A DNA stretch of 64,000 nt, taken from assembly GCA_041661865.1 (NCBI GenBank), contig JBAZTO010000007.1, forward strand, positions 1-64,000, written 5' to 3'. This document shows, piece after piece, positions 36,676 to 49,988 of this stretch. The position numbers and the translations under genes were made by a program. The notes below the pieces were generated by a model. It ran no database searches. It was not told the origin of the DNA and saw nothing but the letters and a program-made list of their open reading frames with translations. The stretch is from JBAZTO01 sp041661865. Lineage in GTDB: Bacteria; Planctomycetota; Phycisphaerae; SM23-33. The number at the start of each line of letters is the position of its first letter. The first letter of the stretch is position 1.

Positions 36676-39351
36676 ATGTCACTGAAGAAATTCCTGCTGC
36701 CCGCCGCCATCGTGGTCATCACGGTCGCCGCGTATATCCCGGCCATCAATTCCAGTATCATCTGGGACGACGATGGGCTGATTACAAACAATAGCCTGAT
36801 GAGAGACTCCCAGGGCCTGATCGACGCATGGAAGATCCCCGTCGTCAAATCAACGTATGCCTGGCCGGACTTCTACCCCATCACGTGGACAAGCCTGTGG
36901 CTGGAATATCAACTCTGGGGCCCTCCTGATTCGTGGGGCGCTACCACGCTGGCGTCGGTGGAGCGGACGGTCAACAATGCCTTCCCGCCGGCCGATCCCA
37001 ACGCCACCTGGCACTTCCAGGACCGGCACACCTTTGGCTACCACTTCACCAACGTACTCCTGCACGCTCTGGGCTCGATCCTGGTCTGGCTGGTGCTCGC
37101 GAAGTTGCGCATCCCCGGGGCGTGGCTGGCGGGGCTGATCTTTGCCGTCCATCCGGTCAACGTCGCCTCGGTGGCCTGGCTGGCGGAACGAAAGAACGTC
37201 CTGTCCCTTGTGTTCTACCTGCTTTCGATCCTGATGTACCTCAAGTACGACGAGGACGGAAAGGCCCGCTGGTACGCCCTGTCCATCGTGGCCTTCGTCC
37301 TGGGCCTGATGAGCAAGACCTCCATCGTCATGCTCCCGGTGGTCCTGCTGCTGCTGGCCTGGTGGAAGCGCAAGGACATCGGCTGGAGGGGCTGGCGGCT
37401 GTTCGCGGTGGAGGCGTCGGTACTGGTCGGCGGCTGGGTGGCCTGGAAAATCCTGTGGCATTTCGCTTCCCCGGGCCTGGGCCAATGGCAGCACTGGATC
37501 ATCGGCGCGTGGGTCGTCCTGGCGGTGATTCTGCTGCCGATCGCGCTGGTGGCGATGGCCTGGCGGAAACACTGGTCCTTCGCAAGATCGCCCCTGGCGC
37601 TGTCGTTGCCGTTTTTCGTCCTGGCCGGAGCGGCTGCACGGCTCTCGATGTACACACAAGAGGTCGTCGTCATCCAGGACACCCTGATCCGCTCGCCCGA
37701 AGAGAACTTCTTTTATCGGCTGGCACAGGCCGGCTGCGCGCCGTGGTTCTACCTCTACAAGGCCCTGCTCCCCATCCACCTGGCCATGATCTATCCGCGG
37801 TGGAACATCGACTCCTGGGCCATTGGCTGGTACCTGCCCGGCGTGATGCTGGTGGGCGCATTCCTCCTGCTGTGGCGCTTCGGTGACAAGGGGACGCGAC
37901 CCGTGCTGATGGCACTGGCCTATTTCGTGGTCGGACTGTTCCCGGTGCTGGGCTTTTTCACGATGTACTACTTCGCCTTCTCCTTCGTGGCCGACCATTG
38001 GCAGTACCTCTCCATCATCTCGGTGATCGCGCTGGCAGTCGCCGCCGGATGGAAGTATTCGCGCCGCCTTCCGCCGATCGTTCCGCACCTGGTCGCCGCG
38101 GCCGTGGTGGCCGTCCTGTTCTGCATGACCTGGTCACAGGCCGGCATCTATAAGACGGCGGAAACATTGTGGAAGGCCAACATCGCGCTCTACCCCCAAA
38201 GCTGGATGGCCTACTCCAACCTCGGCCACCTGAAAAGCGACGAAGGCAAGCTACAGGAGGCCCTGGATTACTACCACAAGTGCCTGGAGTACACCCCACG
38301 GTTCGAGAAGGTCTACATCAATATCGGCGACACCCTGGCCAGGCTCAATCGGCCGGCAGAGGCGATGGACTATTTCGGCACCGCAATTCGGATAAACCCC
38401 AATTCGGTGACGGCCGTCAGCAACTACGCCGCCATGCTCTACATGCTGGGCAGAACCGACGAGGCAATCGCATTCAACCAAAAAGCCCTGCAACTCAATC
38501 CTGACCACACCAACGCCCTGCACAATCTCGCGAAGATCCTGATTGAACGGGGCCAGTACAATCAGGCCCTCCCCATCACCCGGCGCCTGATGGCGCTGGA
38601 GGGCCCCTCGCTCATTGGACACCTGGATCTGGCCAATCTCCTGCAACTGACCGGCCAGTACGCCGAGGCGGAAGAACAATTGCGAGCCGCATTCAGGCTC
38701 GATCCCAACAACACCACCGCCCTGATCCAGATGGGCATGCTCCTGGCCGATACGGGCAAACCCCAGGAAGCCATCCCGTTCATCTTGAAGTACGTCGCGG
38801 CCCAGCCCTCCAGCGCCGAAGGCCATTTTGTCCTGGGCGTCCTGAGATCCCGCACCGGAGACCTCCCCACCGCCGACAAGGAAATCACCCTGGCCACATC
38901 CATCGACCCCAGGAACGCCAAGTACCGCATCAACCTGGCCGCCATCCGTAACATGCAGGGCCGGACCGCCGAGGCCGTCGGACTGTATCGTGAGCTTCTC
39001 CGCGACAACCTCAACTGGTCCGAGCCAATGAACGGCCTGGCCTCGGCACTGGCCACTTGCCCCGACGCCTCCGTGCGAAACGGAAAAGAAGCCCTCCAAC
39101 TGGCGCAGCGGGCCTGCGAACTGACGCCCAACCGCGCCGATTATCTCGACACGCTGGCCCTGGCGTTGGCCGAGACGGGAGATTTTGCCGCCGCGATGGA
39201 GGCTGCCAGGAAAGCCGAAGGCCTCGCCCGCGACAATCCGTTCCTGCTGGTCGAGATCCAGGCGCACCTCAAGCTCCTGGCCGCCTCGCAGCCCGTCCGC
39301 TCCGGAAGCGCCGCGCCCCAAACGGCACCGGCGACTTCGCCGGCAAAGTAG
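36676..39351 (+). CDS. Multipass membrane protein with TPR repeats, TMTC/O-mannosyltransferase-like
   Basis: The protein has 891 residues. The first 500 hold about ten hydrophobic segments. The motif IWDDDGLITNN just after the first helix is the acidic pair typical of GT-C glycosyltransferases such as TMTC and PMT proteins, which use lipid-linked sugar donors. From about residue 509 to 840 there are eight or more TPR units (WMAYSNLGHLKSDEGKLQEALDYY, VYINIGDTLARLNRPAEAM). The tail is Pro/Ala/Ser-rich. The ATG at 36676 was chosen because it begins the first membrane helix and GGAAAA precedes it. Expected role: transfer of a sugar to exported proteins or surface polymers. It is monocistronic here. 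Confidence 0.83.
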   Translation: MSLKKFLLPAAIVVITVAAYIPAINSSIIWDDDGLITNNSLMRDSQGLIDAWKIPVVKSTYAWPDFYPITWTSLWLEYQLWGPPDSWGATTLASVERTVNNAFPPADPNATWHFQDRHTFGYHFTNVLLHALGSILVWLVLAKLRIPGAWLAGLIFAVHPVNVASVAWLAERKNVLSLVFYLLSILMYLKYDEDGKARWYALSIVAFVLGLMSKTSIVMLPVVLLLLAWWKRKDIGWRGWRLFAVEASVLVGGWVAWKILWHFASPGLGQWQHWIIGAWVVLAVILLPIALVAMAWRKHWSFARSPLALSLPFFVLAGAAARLSMYTQEVVVIQDTLIRSPEENFFYRLAQAGCAPWFYLYKALLPIHLAMIYPRWNIDSWAIGWYLPGVMLVGAFLLLWRFGDKGTRPVLMALAYFVVGLFPVLGFFTMYYFAFSFVADHWQYLSIISVIALAVAAGWKYSRRLPPIVPHLVAAAVVAVLFCMTWSQAGIYKTAETLWKANIALYPQSWMAYSNLGHLKSDEGKLQEALDYYHKCLEYTPRFEKVYINIGDTLARLNRPAEAMDYFGTAIRINPNSVTAVSNYAAMLYMLGRTDEAIAFNQKALQLNPDHTNALHNLAKILIERGQYNQALPITRRLMALEGPSLIGHLDLANLLQLTGQYAEAEEQLRAAFRLDPNNTTALIQMGMLLADTGKPQEAIPFILKYVAAQPSSAEGHFVLGVLRSRTGDLPTADKEITLATSIDPRNAKYRINLAAIRNMQGRTAEAVGLYRELLRDNLNWSEPMNGLASALATCPDASVRNGKEALQLAQRACELTPNRADYLDTLALALAETGDFAAAMEAARKAEGLARDNPFLLVEIQAHLKLLAASQPVRSGSAAPQTAPATSPAK

Positions 39352-39649
39352 ATCCAAACGATGCCCCCACCGCGACGGGAGCATGCCACTTGGGTTCCCT
39401 CATCGCCCGGCATGCCTTCCAACACGTCACGAACCACTGTTACACTTTTGCAACATTATGTAATCTTATTGAATGTATAAATGCTATAAGAAAACAAAAA
39501 CAATGGAGTCTGGAACGGAATCTCTTACAATGAAGGCATGTCCGCTATCCGTACATGCGGAAGAAGCCGCCTACCGGCGTAATGCACGAGAGATAATGCT
39601 TGGCGTCCGTGGTTTAAGATTCGACGTAATACCTAGTTAGGAATCCTAA
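39352..39649 (+). other. Upstream region of gltB
   Basis: This stretch of 298 bases has an AT-rich core at about 39440-39500 (containing TATAAA and TATAAG), probably the promoter, though no good -35/-10 pair stands out. Immediately before the gltB start, TTAGG-AAT-CCTAA (39637-39649) is a small hairpin that includes the ribosome site AGGA, so translation could be affected by its pairing (inference). Confidence 0.4.
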
Positions 39650-44198
<4,549 letters not shown>

Positions 44199-44206
<8 letters not shown>

Positions 44207-45617
44207 GCCCACCGGATTCATCGAGTACAGGCGTGACGAAGTCCCCCACCGCGACGTCAGCGAGCGGGTGAAGGACTACTTCGAGATCGACGTTCCGCTG
44301 CCCGAGGCGCGGCTGCTGCCGCAGGCGGCGCGCTGCATGGACTGCGGCGTGCCCTTCTGCCACGGCGCCGGCTGCCCGCTGCGCAACCGCATCCCGGAGT
44401 TCAACGACCTGGTCTATCGCGGCCGCTGGAAGGAGGCCTGCGAAAACCTCCACTCCACCAATAATTTCCCCGAGATCACCGGTCGCGTCTGCCCGGCCTT
44501 GTGCGAGGCCGCCTGCGCGCTGAACCTCCACCAGGAACCGGTGATGATCCGCCACATCGAGTACCAGATCGTCGAGCGGGCCTTCGCCGAGGGCTGGATC
44601 CAGCCCATATTTCCCCCGCGGCACAGCGGGCGGCGCGTGGCGGTCATCGGTTCGGGCCCGGCCGGCCTGGCTGCGGCGCAGCAGTTGGCGCGCGCCGGCC
44701 ACGCCGTGACGGTCTTTGAGAAGGACAACCGGCCCGGCGGACTGCTGCGATACGGCATCCCCGACTTCAAGTTGGAGAAGCGCGTCATCGACCGCCGCCT
44801 CCAGCAACTGGCCGCCGAGGGCGTGGAGTTCCAGAACGGCGTGACCGTCGGAGAGGACATCTCCGTCCGCTACCTGCGCAAGATGTACGACGCCATCTGC
44901 CTGACGATGGGCGCCGGCGCGCCGCGCGACCTGGGCGTGCCCGGACGCGGCTTCGATAACATTCTCATGGCCCTGGATTTCCTGTCCCGCCAGAACCAGC
45001 TCCTGGCCGGCGAACCCACGGCAGCCGCCAAGGCCGCCTCGGCCAAGGACAAGGTTGTCGTGGTCATCGGCGGCGGCGACACCGGCAGCGACTGCGTGGG
45101 AACCTCCATCCGCCAGGGCGCCAAGGAAGTCCACCAGTTCGAGATCCTCCCCAAGCCTCCCGAGGGCAGCAACCCGCAGACGCCCTGGCCGCTTTGGCCG
45201 CGGATCATGCGCTCCAGCTCTTCGCACGAGGAAGGCTGCAATCGCCGCTGGAGCATCCTGACCAGAAAGTTCACCGGCGTCGAGACGCGCGTGACCGACT
45301 TGCACGCCGTCGAGGTCGACTGGTACGACGGTCCCAGCGGCCCGGCCTTCAAGGAAAAGAGCGGCACCGGTTTCTCCCTGAAGGTGGACCTGGTCCTGCT
45401 GGCGATGGGTTTCCTCCACGTGACGCACGAGGGCCTGGTCAGCCAGTTGGGGCTCGAACTCGACCCGCGCGGCAATGTGACCGTCAGTGACTACATGACC
45501 AGCGAGGAAGGCGTCTTTGCCGCCGGCGACACCATCGAGGGCGCCAGCCTGGTGGTGCGGGCGCTGAATTCCGGCCGGCAAGCCGCCGCCGCCATCGACC
45601 GCTGGCTGAACAGATAG
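44199..45617 (+). CDS. gltD: Glutamate synthase, small (beta) subunit
   Basis: The protein has 472 residues, the usual GltD size. It passes electrons from NADPH through FAD and 4Fe-4S clusters to GltB. N-terminal cysteines in CMDCGVPFCHGAGCP and CPALCEAAC bind the clusters. VAVIGSGPAGLAAAQQL is the FAD Rossmann motif, and VVVIGGGDTGSDCVGT is the NADPH site. The GTG start at 44199 is chosen because GGAGGAGG lies six bases before it and it gives the family's normal N-terminus; it overlaps the gltB stop by eight bases. Confidence 0.97.
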
Positions 45618-45674
45618 GTCGAAGGTCAGACTAAACCGGATGTCTTTGCCTGAACCACGCGGGCAGCGGCGCAC

Positions 45675-46109
45675 TCAGACCGAGGCCTCCGCCAGCGTTT
45701 CCTCCTCCAGAACGTCTCCGGGATCCTGGAATGAGGACTTCCACAATCCATGCACGCGGCAGAAGAATCGCGCCGCAATGGGCCGCTCGGAAACATTGAA
45801 CAGGACTTCCGGAATATCACCGGGTTTGAGGAACTGCCGCAGGCACTTGCCCGGTGTGATCAATTCGACCCATTGGATATGATGATCCACGTCCATCGTG
45901 TGCGCCGGGACGCCGATTTTCACTCGTACCTGGCTGCCGCTGCGTTGCAGGCGTACCGCGTGCGCGCCCCTGGACTCGCTGGCGACGCGTGCTTCCATGT
46001 GGATCATCCGCGGGCCGCAGCAGACCAATTCCACGCCGCAAGGGTCCAGAACCTCCACGACCGCCTCGCACACGGGGCACTTGAAGATCTGTAGTTGTCT
46101 CGTCGGCAT
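45675..46109 (-). CDS. Desulfoferrodoxin-type superoxide reductase with an altered EK motif
   Basis: The protein has 144 residues and reduces superoxide to peroxide without making oxygen, a trait of anaerobes. The N-terminal desulforedoxin centre has Cys11, Cys14, Cys30 and Cys31. The catalytic iron ligands are all present, offset by one from Desulfovibrio numbering: His50, His70, His76, Cys117 and His120 (CRVHGLWK). The normally conserved Glu47-Lys48 pair before the first His is replaced by Gly48-Ala49 (RGAH instead of EKH), so the lysine that attracts superoxide is missing. The ATG at 46109 follows GGGAGAG; an upstream in-frame ATG at 46154 is a weaker alternative. It is convergent with gltD, and three more small minus-strand genes precede it. 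Confidence 0.9.
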   Translation of the reverse strand: MPTRQLQIFKCPVCEAVVEVLDPCGVELVCCGPRMIHMEARVASESRGAHAVRLQRSGSQVRVKIGVPAHTMDVDHHIQWVELITPGKCLRQFLKPGDIPEVLFNVSERPIAARFFCRVHGLWKSSFQDPGDVLEEETLAEASV

Positions 46110-46192
46110 AATTGTCTCTCCCGCCCGGACGACGAGCGATCCGCGAGTTTTCATCTTGCCCCCCTGGTGGACGCCGGTCGCCAACATCGATC

Positions 46193-46567
46193 CTACCCGA
46201 CGGCCTTTCCTGACCATCCTGAAGCGGCCCGATAATGATCCAGGGAAATGATGCTTTCGACCTTAGCGGCCGCCGACGCGGATTCCTCCTCCTTGGCGTC
46301 GACTCGAACGACGCTGTTGAATTGATTGTCCGTGGCGTGCTCGACCCCGAACGCGGCGTAGTCGGTAAACCACTGCCCGTCGGAGTAGTAGCGGAAGCGG
46401 AAAGTGCCGGCCGGCAATCTCATCGTCGCCAGCCAGTAGCCATGCCCGTCAGGGATCATCATTAACTGCCCCGCCTGCCACTTGTTGAAGTCCCCCACCA
46501 GGCTGACAGAACTGGCCGCCGCGCGGAAGAAGCTGAACTGAACGTAATTCCCATGCACGGTAACCAT
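46193..46567 (-). CDS. Miniature CBM48/AMPK-beta-type glycogen-binding protein 1
   Basis: The protein has 124 residues. FFRAAASSVSLVGDFNKWQ, GYWLATMRLPAGTFRFRYYSDGQW and the NQFNSVV ending are the strands of a CBM48 (isoamylase N-terminal) domain, which binds alpha-glucans such as glycogen. Here it stands alone, with a short acidic C-terminal tail and no catalytic domain. The ATG at 46567 is preceded by GAGG. A related domain follows in the next gene upstream. It may be a regulatory or scaffolding subunit that brings a partner to glycogen (inference). Confidence 0.85.
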   Translation of the reverse strand: MVTVHGNYVQFSFFRAAASSVSLVGDFNKWQAGQLMMIPDGHGYWLATMRLPAGTFRFRYYSDGQWFTDYAAFGVEHATDNQFNSVVRVDAKEEESASAAAKVESIISLDHYRAASGWSGKAVG

Positions 46568-46666
46568 GACCCGACCTCGCCGCCGGCCCTGCGCCGGCCA
46601 GAAGACCCTCGCGTGTCCCCGGTGAACATAATCAGACGTCATCCCGCCCGCCAAGAAAACATCAGG

Positions 46667-46939
46667 TCACAGACGCGCCACCGAATTGAATGTGCCAAAC
46701 GAATTCCTGACCAGGTTGTTGTGGTCCGGGTCGGTGGTCCATTGCCCGTCGATCACGAACTTGTACTGGCATATTCCCTGTGGCACCTCCACCTGAAGAG
46801 TGTAGGAACCATTCGTACTCTTCCTCATGGGCACCGGCTTCCATGCGTTGAAGTCGCCGGCTAACTTGACTTCCCTGGCGCTGGATGCGGAGGACAGTTC
46901 AAACCGGACTTGTTTGCTCTTGGCCCCTTTAGCGAACAT
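46667..46939 (-). CDS. Miniature CBM48/AMPK-beta-type glycogen-binding protein 2
   Basis: The protein has 90 residues, almost only a CBM48 domain: REVKLAGDFNAWKPVPM, GSYTLQVEVPQGICQYKFVIDGQW and a final FGTFNSVARL. The glucan-contact tryptophans (FNAWKP and DGQW) are present. ATG 46939 is chosen because AAAGGA lies about nine bases before it; a longer frame to 46972 lacks such support. It is clearly related to the neighbouring 46193-46567 protein, from which it probably diverged after duplication. Confidence 0.85.
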   Translation of the reverse strand: MFAKGAKSKQVRFELSSASSAREVKLAGDFNAWKPVPMRKSTNGSYTLQVEVPQGICQYKFVIDGQWTTDPDHNNLVRNSFGTFNSVARL

Positions 46940-46993
46940 TTTCAGCGTCCTTTCTATTGTGGAGTCGCCCAAACAACGCCCACGCGGCAGGCC

Positions 46994-47191
46994 TCATGCC
47001 GTCTGGACCAGTGGCTCGATCGACTGGGGCACAACCGCGTTCATACTGGCCAAGTAGCCCTGGATCGCAGTGTGGATGTTCTCAACCGCTTCCTGCTGGC
47101 TGCGCCCCCGGGCATGACACCCAGGAAGCGAAGGACACACTGCCCTAAAGCCATTGGGCCCAATGTGGATAATTTTGACTGTCAGTCTCAT
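46994..47191 (-). CDS. HicB-like protein without an adjacent HicA
   Basis: The protein has 65 residues. CPSLPGCHARGRSQQEAVENIHTAIQGYL is the HicB/UPF0150 partial RNase-H-like fold. In HicAB modules HicB neutralises the HicA mRNA interferase. No HicA-like frame (short, basic, with GSHH) is seen on either side, and the protein lacks an obvious C-terminal DNA-binding extension. It may be an orphan antitoxin or serve another role. The ATG has AGAGGT upstream. It is first in a run of four small minus-strand genes. Confidence 0.8.
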   Translation of the reverse strand: MRLTVKIIHIGPNGFRAVCPSLPGCHARGRSQQEAVENIHTAIQGYLASMNAVVPQSIEPLVQTA

Positions 47192-47793
47192 GGTTCCCTA
47201 CCTCTTTTCTCGCTCCCACGCGCGCCCCGGCCTGACGTACCACACACGACAGACGCAGGGTACTATCTGAACCGATGTTGCCGCCCGATACAATCGGCCC
47301 CGGCCCCGTTCTTTCGACCGGGAAGTTGCTGCCTCGGCCATCGGGGATTCCCTGATAGCCGCTAAGCAACAGGTCGTTGGACGCCGCGACCAGAGTCGAA
47401 AAACGTAAAGACGCAACTCGTGGGTACTGAATCCTTGGAAGAACCGATGGAAGCCCTGACAAGGCGGGAACCGGCCGGATTGACCACTCGCCAGTAAACC
47501 GTCGTGTGATGGTTCGCACTGCCGCCGCAAAGCCTCGATCGCCTGCTCATGGTCGTTACTCCTTCAGGCCCGTTTCCGTTGCTCCAGTCCGTCCCTAATT
47601 CTTAGCTACCCATACGCAAAGGCTCAATCGGTGGCTCGCCCGTTTGTGCAGGCAGGCTCTGCCCGACTTGGCGTAAGGAACAATTCCCCAGGACATCGGT
47701 GGTTGCCCCTATTCAGCGCCGAACTCGTCCTTGAAGCGTGGGTTACGTCAAAGCAAAATGACCGGCCCGAGGGGTAGCTTCGCTTCAGGTCGC
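47192..47793. other. Intergenic region of about 600 bases with no recognisable gene
   Basis: Frames across this stretch are short, lack ribosome sites and resemble no family. It lies just beyond the last gene of the kinase cluster and upstream of the HicB-like gene. It has mixed composition and a small GGCAGGCTCTGCC hairpin near 47650. It could be a decayed mobile or coding remnant. I assign nothing. Confidence 0.4.
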
Positions 47794-49173
47794 CTACAGG
47801 AAAAATGCCGCCGGACCGGCACCCGTCGAGAAGAAGGCCGCCCGGGCCTGGCGCGAAGGGAACTGCCGGAAGTAACGGCCTGACCATTGGGCGAGCATCG
47901 CCTGCACATCACCGGCCCCGACCATCGCCCAGACCGCCCCGCCAAAGCCCGCCCCGAACGCCGATGCAGCCAGAGCGCCGCAGTCCTCTGCACTGGCGAC
48001 GAGGAAGTTGGTCTCGGCCACCTGGTTGCCCAGCAACTGGTCGGCCAACTGGTGCGACCGGCGCACGCAACGGCCAAACTCGGATAGATCGCCGCGGGCC
48101 AATGCGTCGCCGGCCTGCGGGATGATCTCCAGGCTCTCAGCCGCGAATTGCTCGGCCCGGCGGGCCAGTTGCTCCGGCGTAAAGGACGCGCACGAGGCCC
48201 CGGCAAGCGCCTTCTGGATCGCCGCCGCATCGCCGGCGCCGGCAGCGGCCGCCGCCAAGTGCGCATCATTCCGGCCGGTGGCGCGATTCCACGCCTCGAC
48301 GGCCGCCCTGGCCAGGCCGGAAACCGCGTTGTACTTCTCCAACGCCGCGCCGGTTTTTTCGGCGGCCACTCCACTGCTGGCAACGGCCAGGACATGACCC
48401 TCCGGCAGAGCAATGGCCCGCTCGAAGCGGATAGGACAGTAGGAGTATTGGCTCAGCCGCCCGGACTGGCAGCACAGAATCGCGGTGTGATCCCCGCTGC
48501 CGCCGAAGGTTCCCACGCCGCGGTCGCCCGCCAAATCGCGGAAGCTCTGGCCGTTCTCGACGGTGCCGAGGTAGCCGGCCAGGTCTTCGCCGCTGGATAT
48601 GTTCCGCTGGTATTCCTCGCGGCCGCTCAGATCATTCACGGCCGATATGGCCAGGAAAAAGGCGACGATCATCGCGCTGGAGCTGCTCATTCCCGCCGCC
48701 ATCGGCAGGTCGCTGGCGAAGACAATGTCCGCGCCGGCCAGCGGTGGCTGAAAGTTCCGTGCGATCCGCCGCGCAGCCGTCATCGGGTAGTTGCACCACT
48801 GGCCTATGGGCGGAACAAGTTCGCCGGAGAGATCGAATTGGGCGGCGGAACCGCCCTCGGCCGGCACGATCCGCATGCGGCGGTCCGCGCGTCGCCGCGC
48901 GATCAGACAGAATCCATATTCCGCCGCCATGAGCAGGCTCCGCCCGCCGGCGTAGTCGGTGTGTTTGCCCAGGACTTCCACGCGCCCGGGGACGTAGAAG
49001 GCGAATACTTGCGCCCCAGCCTCACCACCCAGTTCGGCCATCTTCTGCTGACACTGCTGGAAGAGCCTGGCCTTGGGCGCTGCGGCCGCGGCACTCAGGC
49101 CCCGGCCGACCAGGCGATCCGTCAACTTTCGGGCATCCTCCAGCAGGCCGGGCTCAATGGCGTGGGCCTTCAC
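47794..49173 (-). CDS. GHMP-family sugar kinase, galactokinase-like
   Basis: The protein has 459 residues. The three GHMP motifs are present: GRVEVLGKHTDYAGG (63-77; galactokinases usually have GEH, here GKH), LPMAAGMSSSSAMI (156-169) as the ATP loop, and the C-terminal FGAGFGGAVW. GSGDH around residue 228 supplies the likely catalytic Asp. Such enzymes phosphorylate a sugar at C1. The sugar is not necessarily galactose: the neighbours are a sugar-phosphate nucleotidyltransferase and a NagB-LmbE fusion, so an amino sugar is possible. The GTG start at 49173 overlaps the upstream stop in the sequence GTGA and has GGAGGT before it, so translation is coupled. Confidence 0.85.
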   Translation of the reverse strand: MKAHAIEPGLLEDARKLTDRLVGRGLSAAAAAPKARLFQQCQQKMAELGGEAGAQVFAFYVPGRVEVLGKHTDYAGGRSLLMAAEYGFCLIARRRADRRMRIVPAEGGSAAQFDLSGELVPPIGQWCNYPMTAARRIARNFQPPLAGADIVFASDLPMAAGMSSSSAMIVAFFLAISAVNDLSGREEYQRNISSGEDLAGYLGTVENGQSFRDLAGDRGVGTFGGSGDHTAILCCQSGRLSQYSYCPIRFERAIALPEGHVLAVASSGVAAEKTGAALEKYNAVSGLARAAVEAWNRATGRNDAHLAAAAAGAGDAAAIQKALAGASCASFTPEQLARRAEQFAAESLEIIPQAGDALARGDLSEFGRCVRRSHQLADQLLGNQVAETNFLVASAEDCGALAASAFGAGFGGAVWAMVGAGDVQAMLAQWSGRYFRQFPSRQARAAFFSTGAGPAAFFL

Positions 49174-49988
49174 AGGTTGACCTCCATGCCGGCCAGGCTG
49201 GCCTTGACCGCGGCGATGTCCGAGCGGCTGGACAGGTCCAGCACCGGCAGGTTGAAGGGCAGGACGCGAAAACTCTCGCCGAGGCGGTCGATGGCGTACT
49301 GCACCGCGTCGGGAATTTCCAGCTCGCCGCGCGGCGAGGGCTTGATGCTGCCGGCGGCCCGGAAGATCGCCGGGCCGAACATCCAGCAGTTCATGCTCAC
49401 GCACACCGGCTGGGCCAGCGTGGCCAGGGTAGCCGGGTCGGGCTTTTCGATGATCCGCACAAGTCGCCCGGCGGAATCGGCCTGCACGACGGCAAACTTG
49501 GCCAGGCGATCGGCGGGGATATTTCCGCCGGCGAGCAGGCCCTCTACCTGGAAGGCCGCCAGGCCGCTGCAGCCCAGCGCCCGCAAGGCCGCCGTGGCCT
49601 GGACAGGATAGAAGTTGTCGGAATTGAGGACCAGGACCGGCTCGCCCGCGGCAAAGCTCTCCGCGGCCAGTACCGCGTCGGCTGTGCCGAGGGGCTTTTC
49701 CTGGATCGCGAACTCGACACTGATCCGCCGCGTCGGCAGCTTGCCGTAGTAGTCGCGGACGATCTGGTGCTCCGGCCCGATCACCAGGCACGCGCGGCGA
49801 TAGCCGGCATCGGCCAGGGATGACAGGACATAGTCCAGGAACGGCCGGCCGATGGGGATCATGGCCTTGACGCCGCTATCGGCGACGGCAGACTCCTGCC
49901 GGCTCAGGCCCGCCGCCGCATCGGCCTTCCGCATCCGCGTGCCCAGCCCGCGGGCCAGGATCACCGCTTTGTCCGTTGCGCCGCTCAT
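49170..49988 (-). CDS. Sugar-1-phosphate nucleotidyltransferase
   Basis: The protein has 272 residues. The N-terminal LARGLGTRMRK (11-21) is the NTP-binding loop of the NTP_transferase family, though the usual LAAG is LARG here. IPIGRPFLDYVLSSL, QEKPLGTADAVL and VLNSDNFY (metal-binding Asp) are standard. These enzymes make NDP-sugars from a sugar-1-phosphate, which is exactly what the downstream GHMP kinase would deliver. The ATG overlaps the upstream NagB-LmbE stop as ATGA. Nucleotide and sugar specificity cannot be read. Confidence 0.88.
   Translation of the reverse strand: MSGATDKAVILARGLGTRMRKADAAAGLSRQESAVADSGVKAMIPIGRPFLDYVLSSLADAGYRRACLVIGPEHQIVRDYYGKLPTRRISVEFAIQEKPLGTADAVLAAESFAAGEPVLVLNSDNFYPVQATAALRALGCSGLAAFQVEGLLAGGNIPADRLAKFAVVQADSAGRLVRIIEKPDPATLATLAQPVCVSMNCWMFGPAIFRAAGSIKPSPRGELEIPDAVQYAIDRLGESFRVLPFNLPVLDLSSRSDIAAVKASLAGMEVNL

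Noticed and set aside
47145..47530. Overlapping frames in the gap beside the HicB-like gene, considered as HicA or a broken gene
   Set aside because: No HicA features (short basic domain with a GSHH-type motif), no ribosome site and no similarity I recognise.
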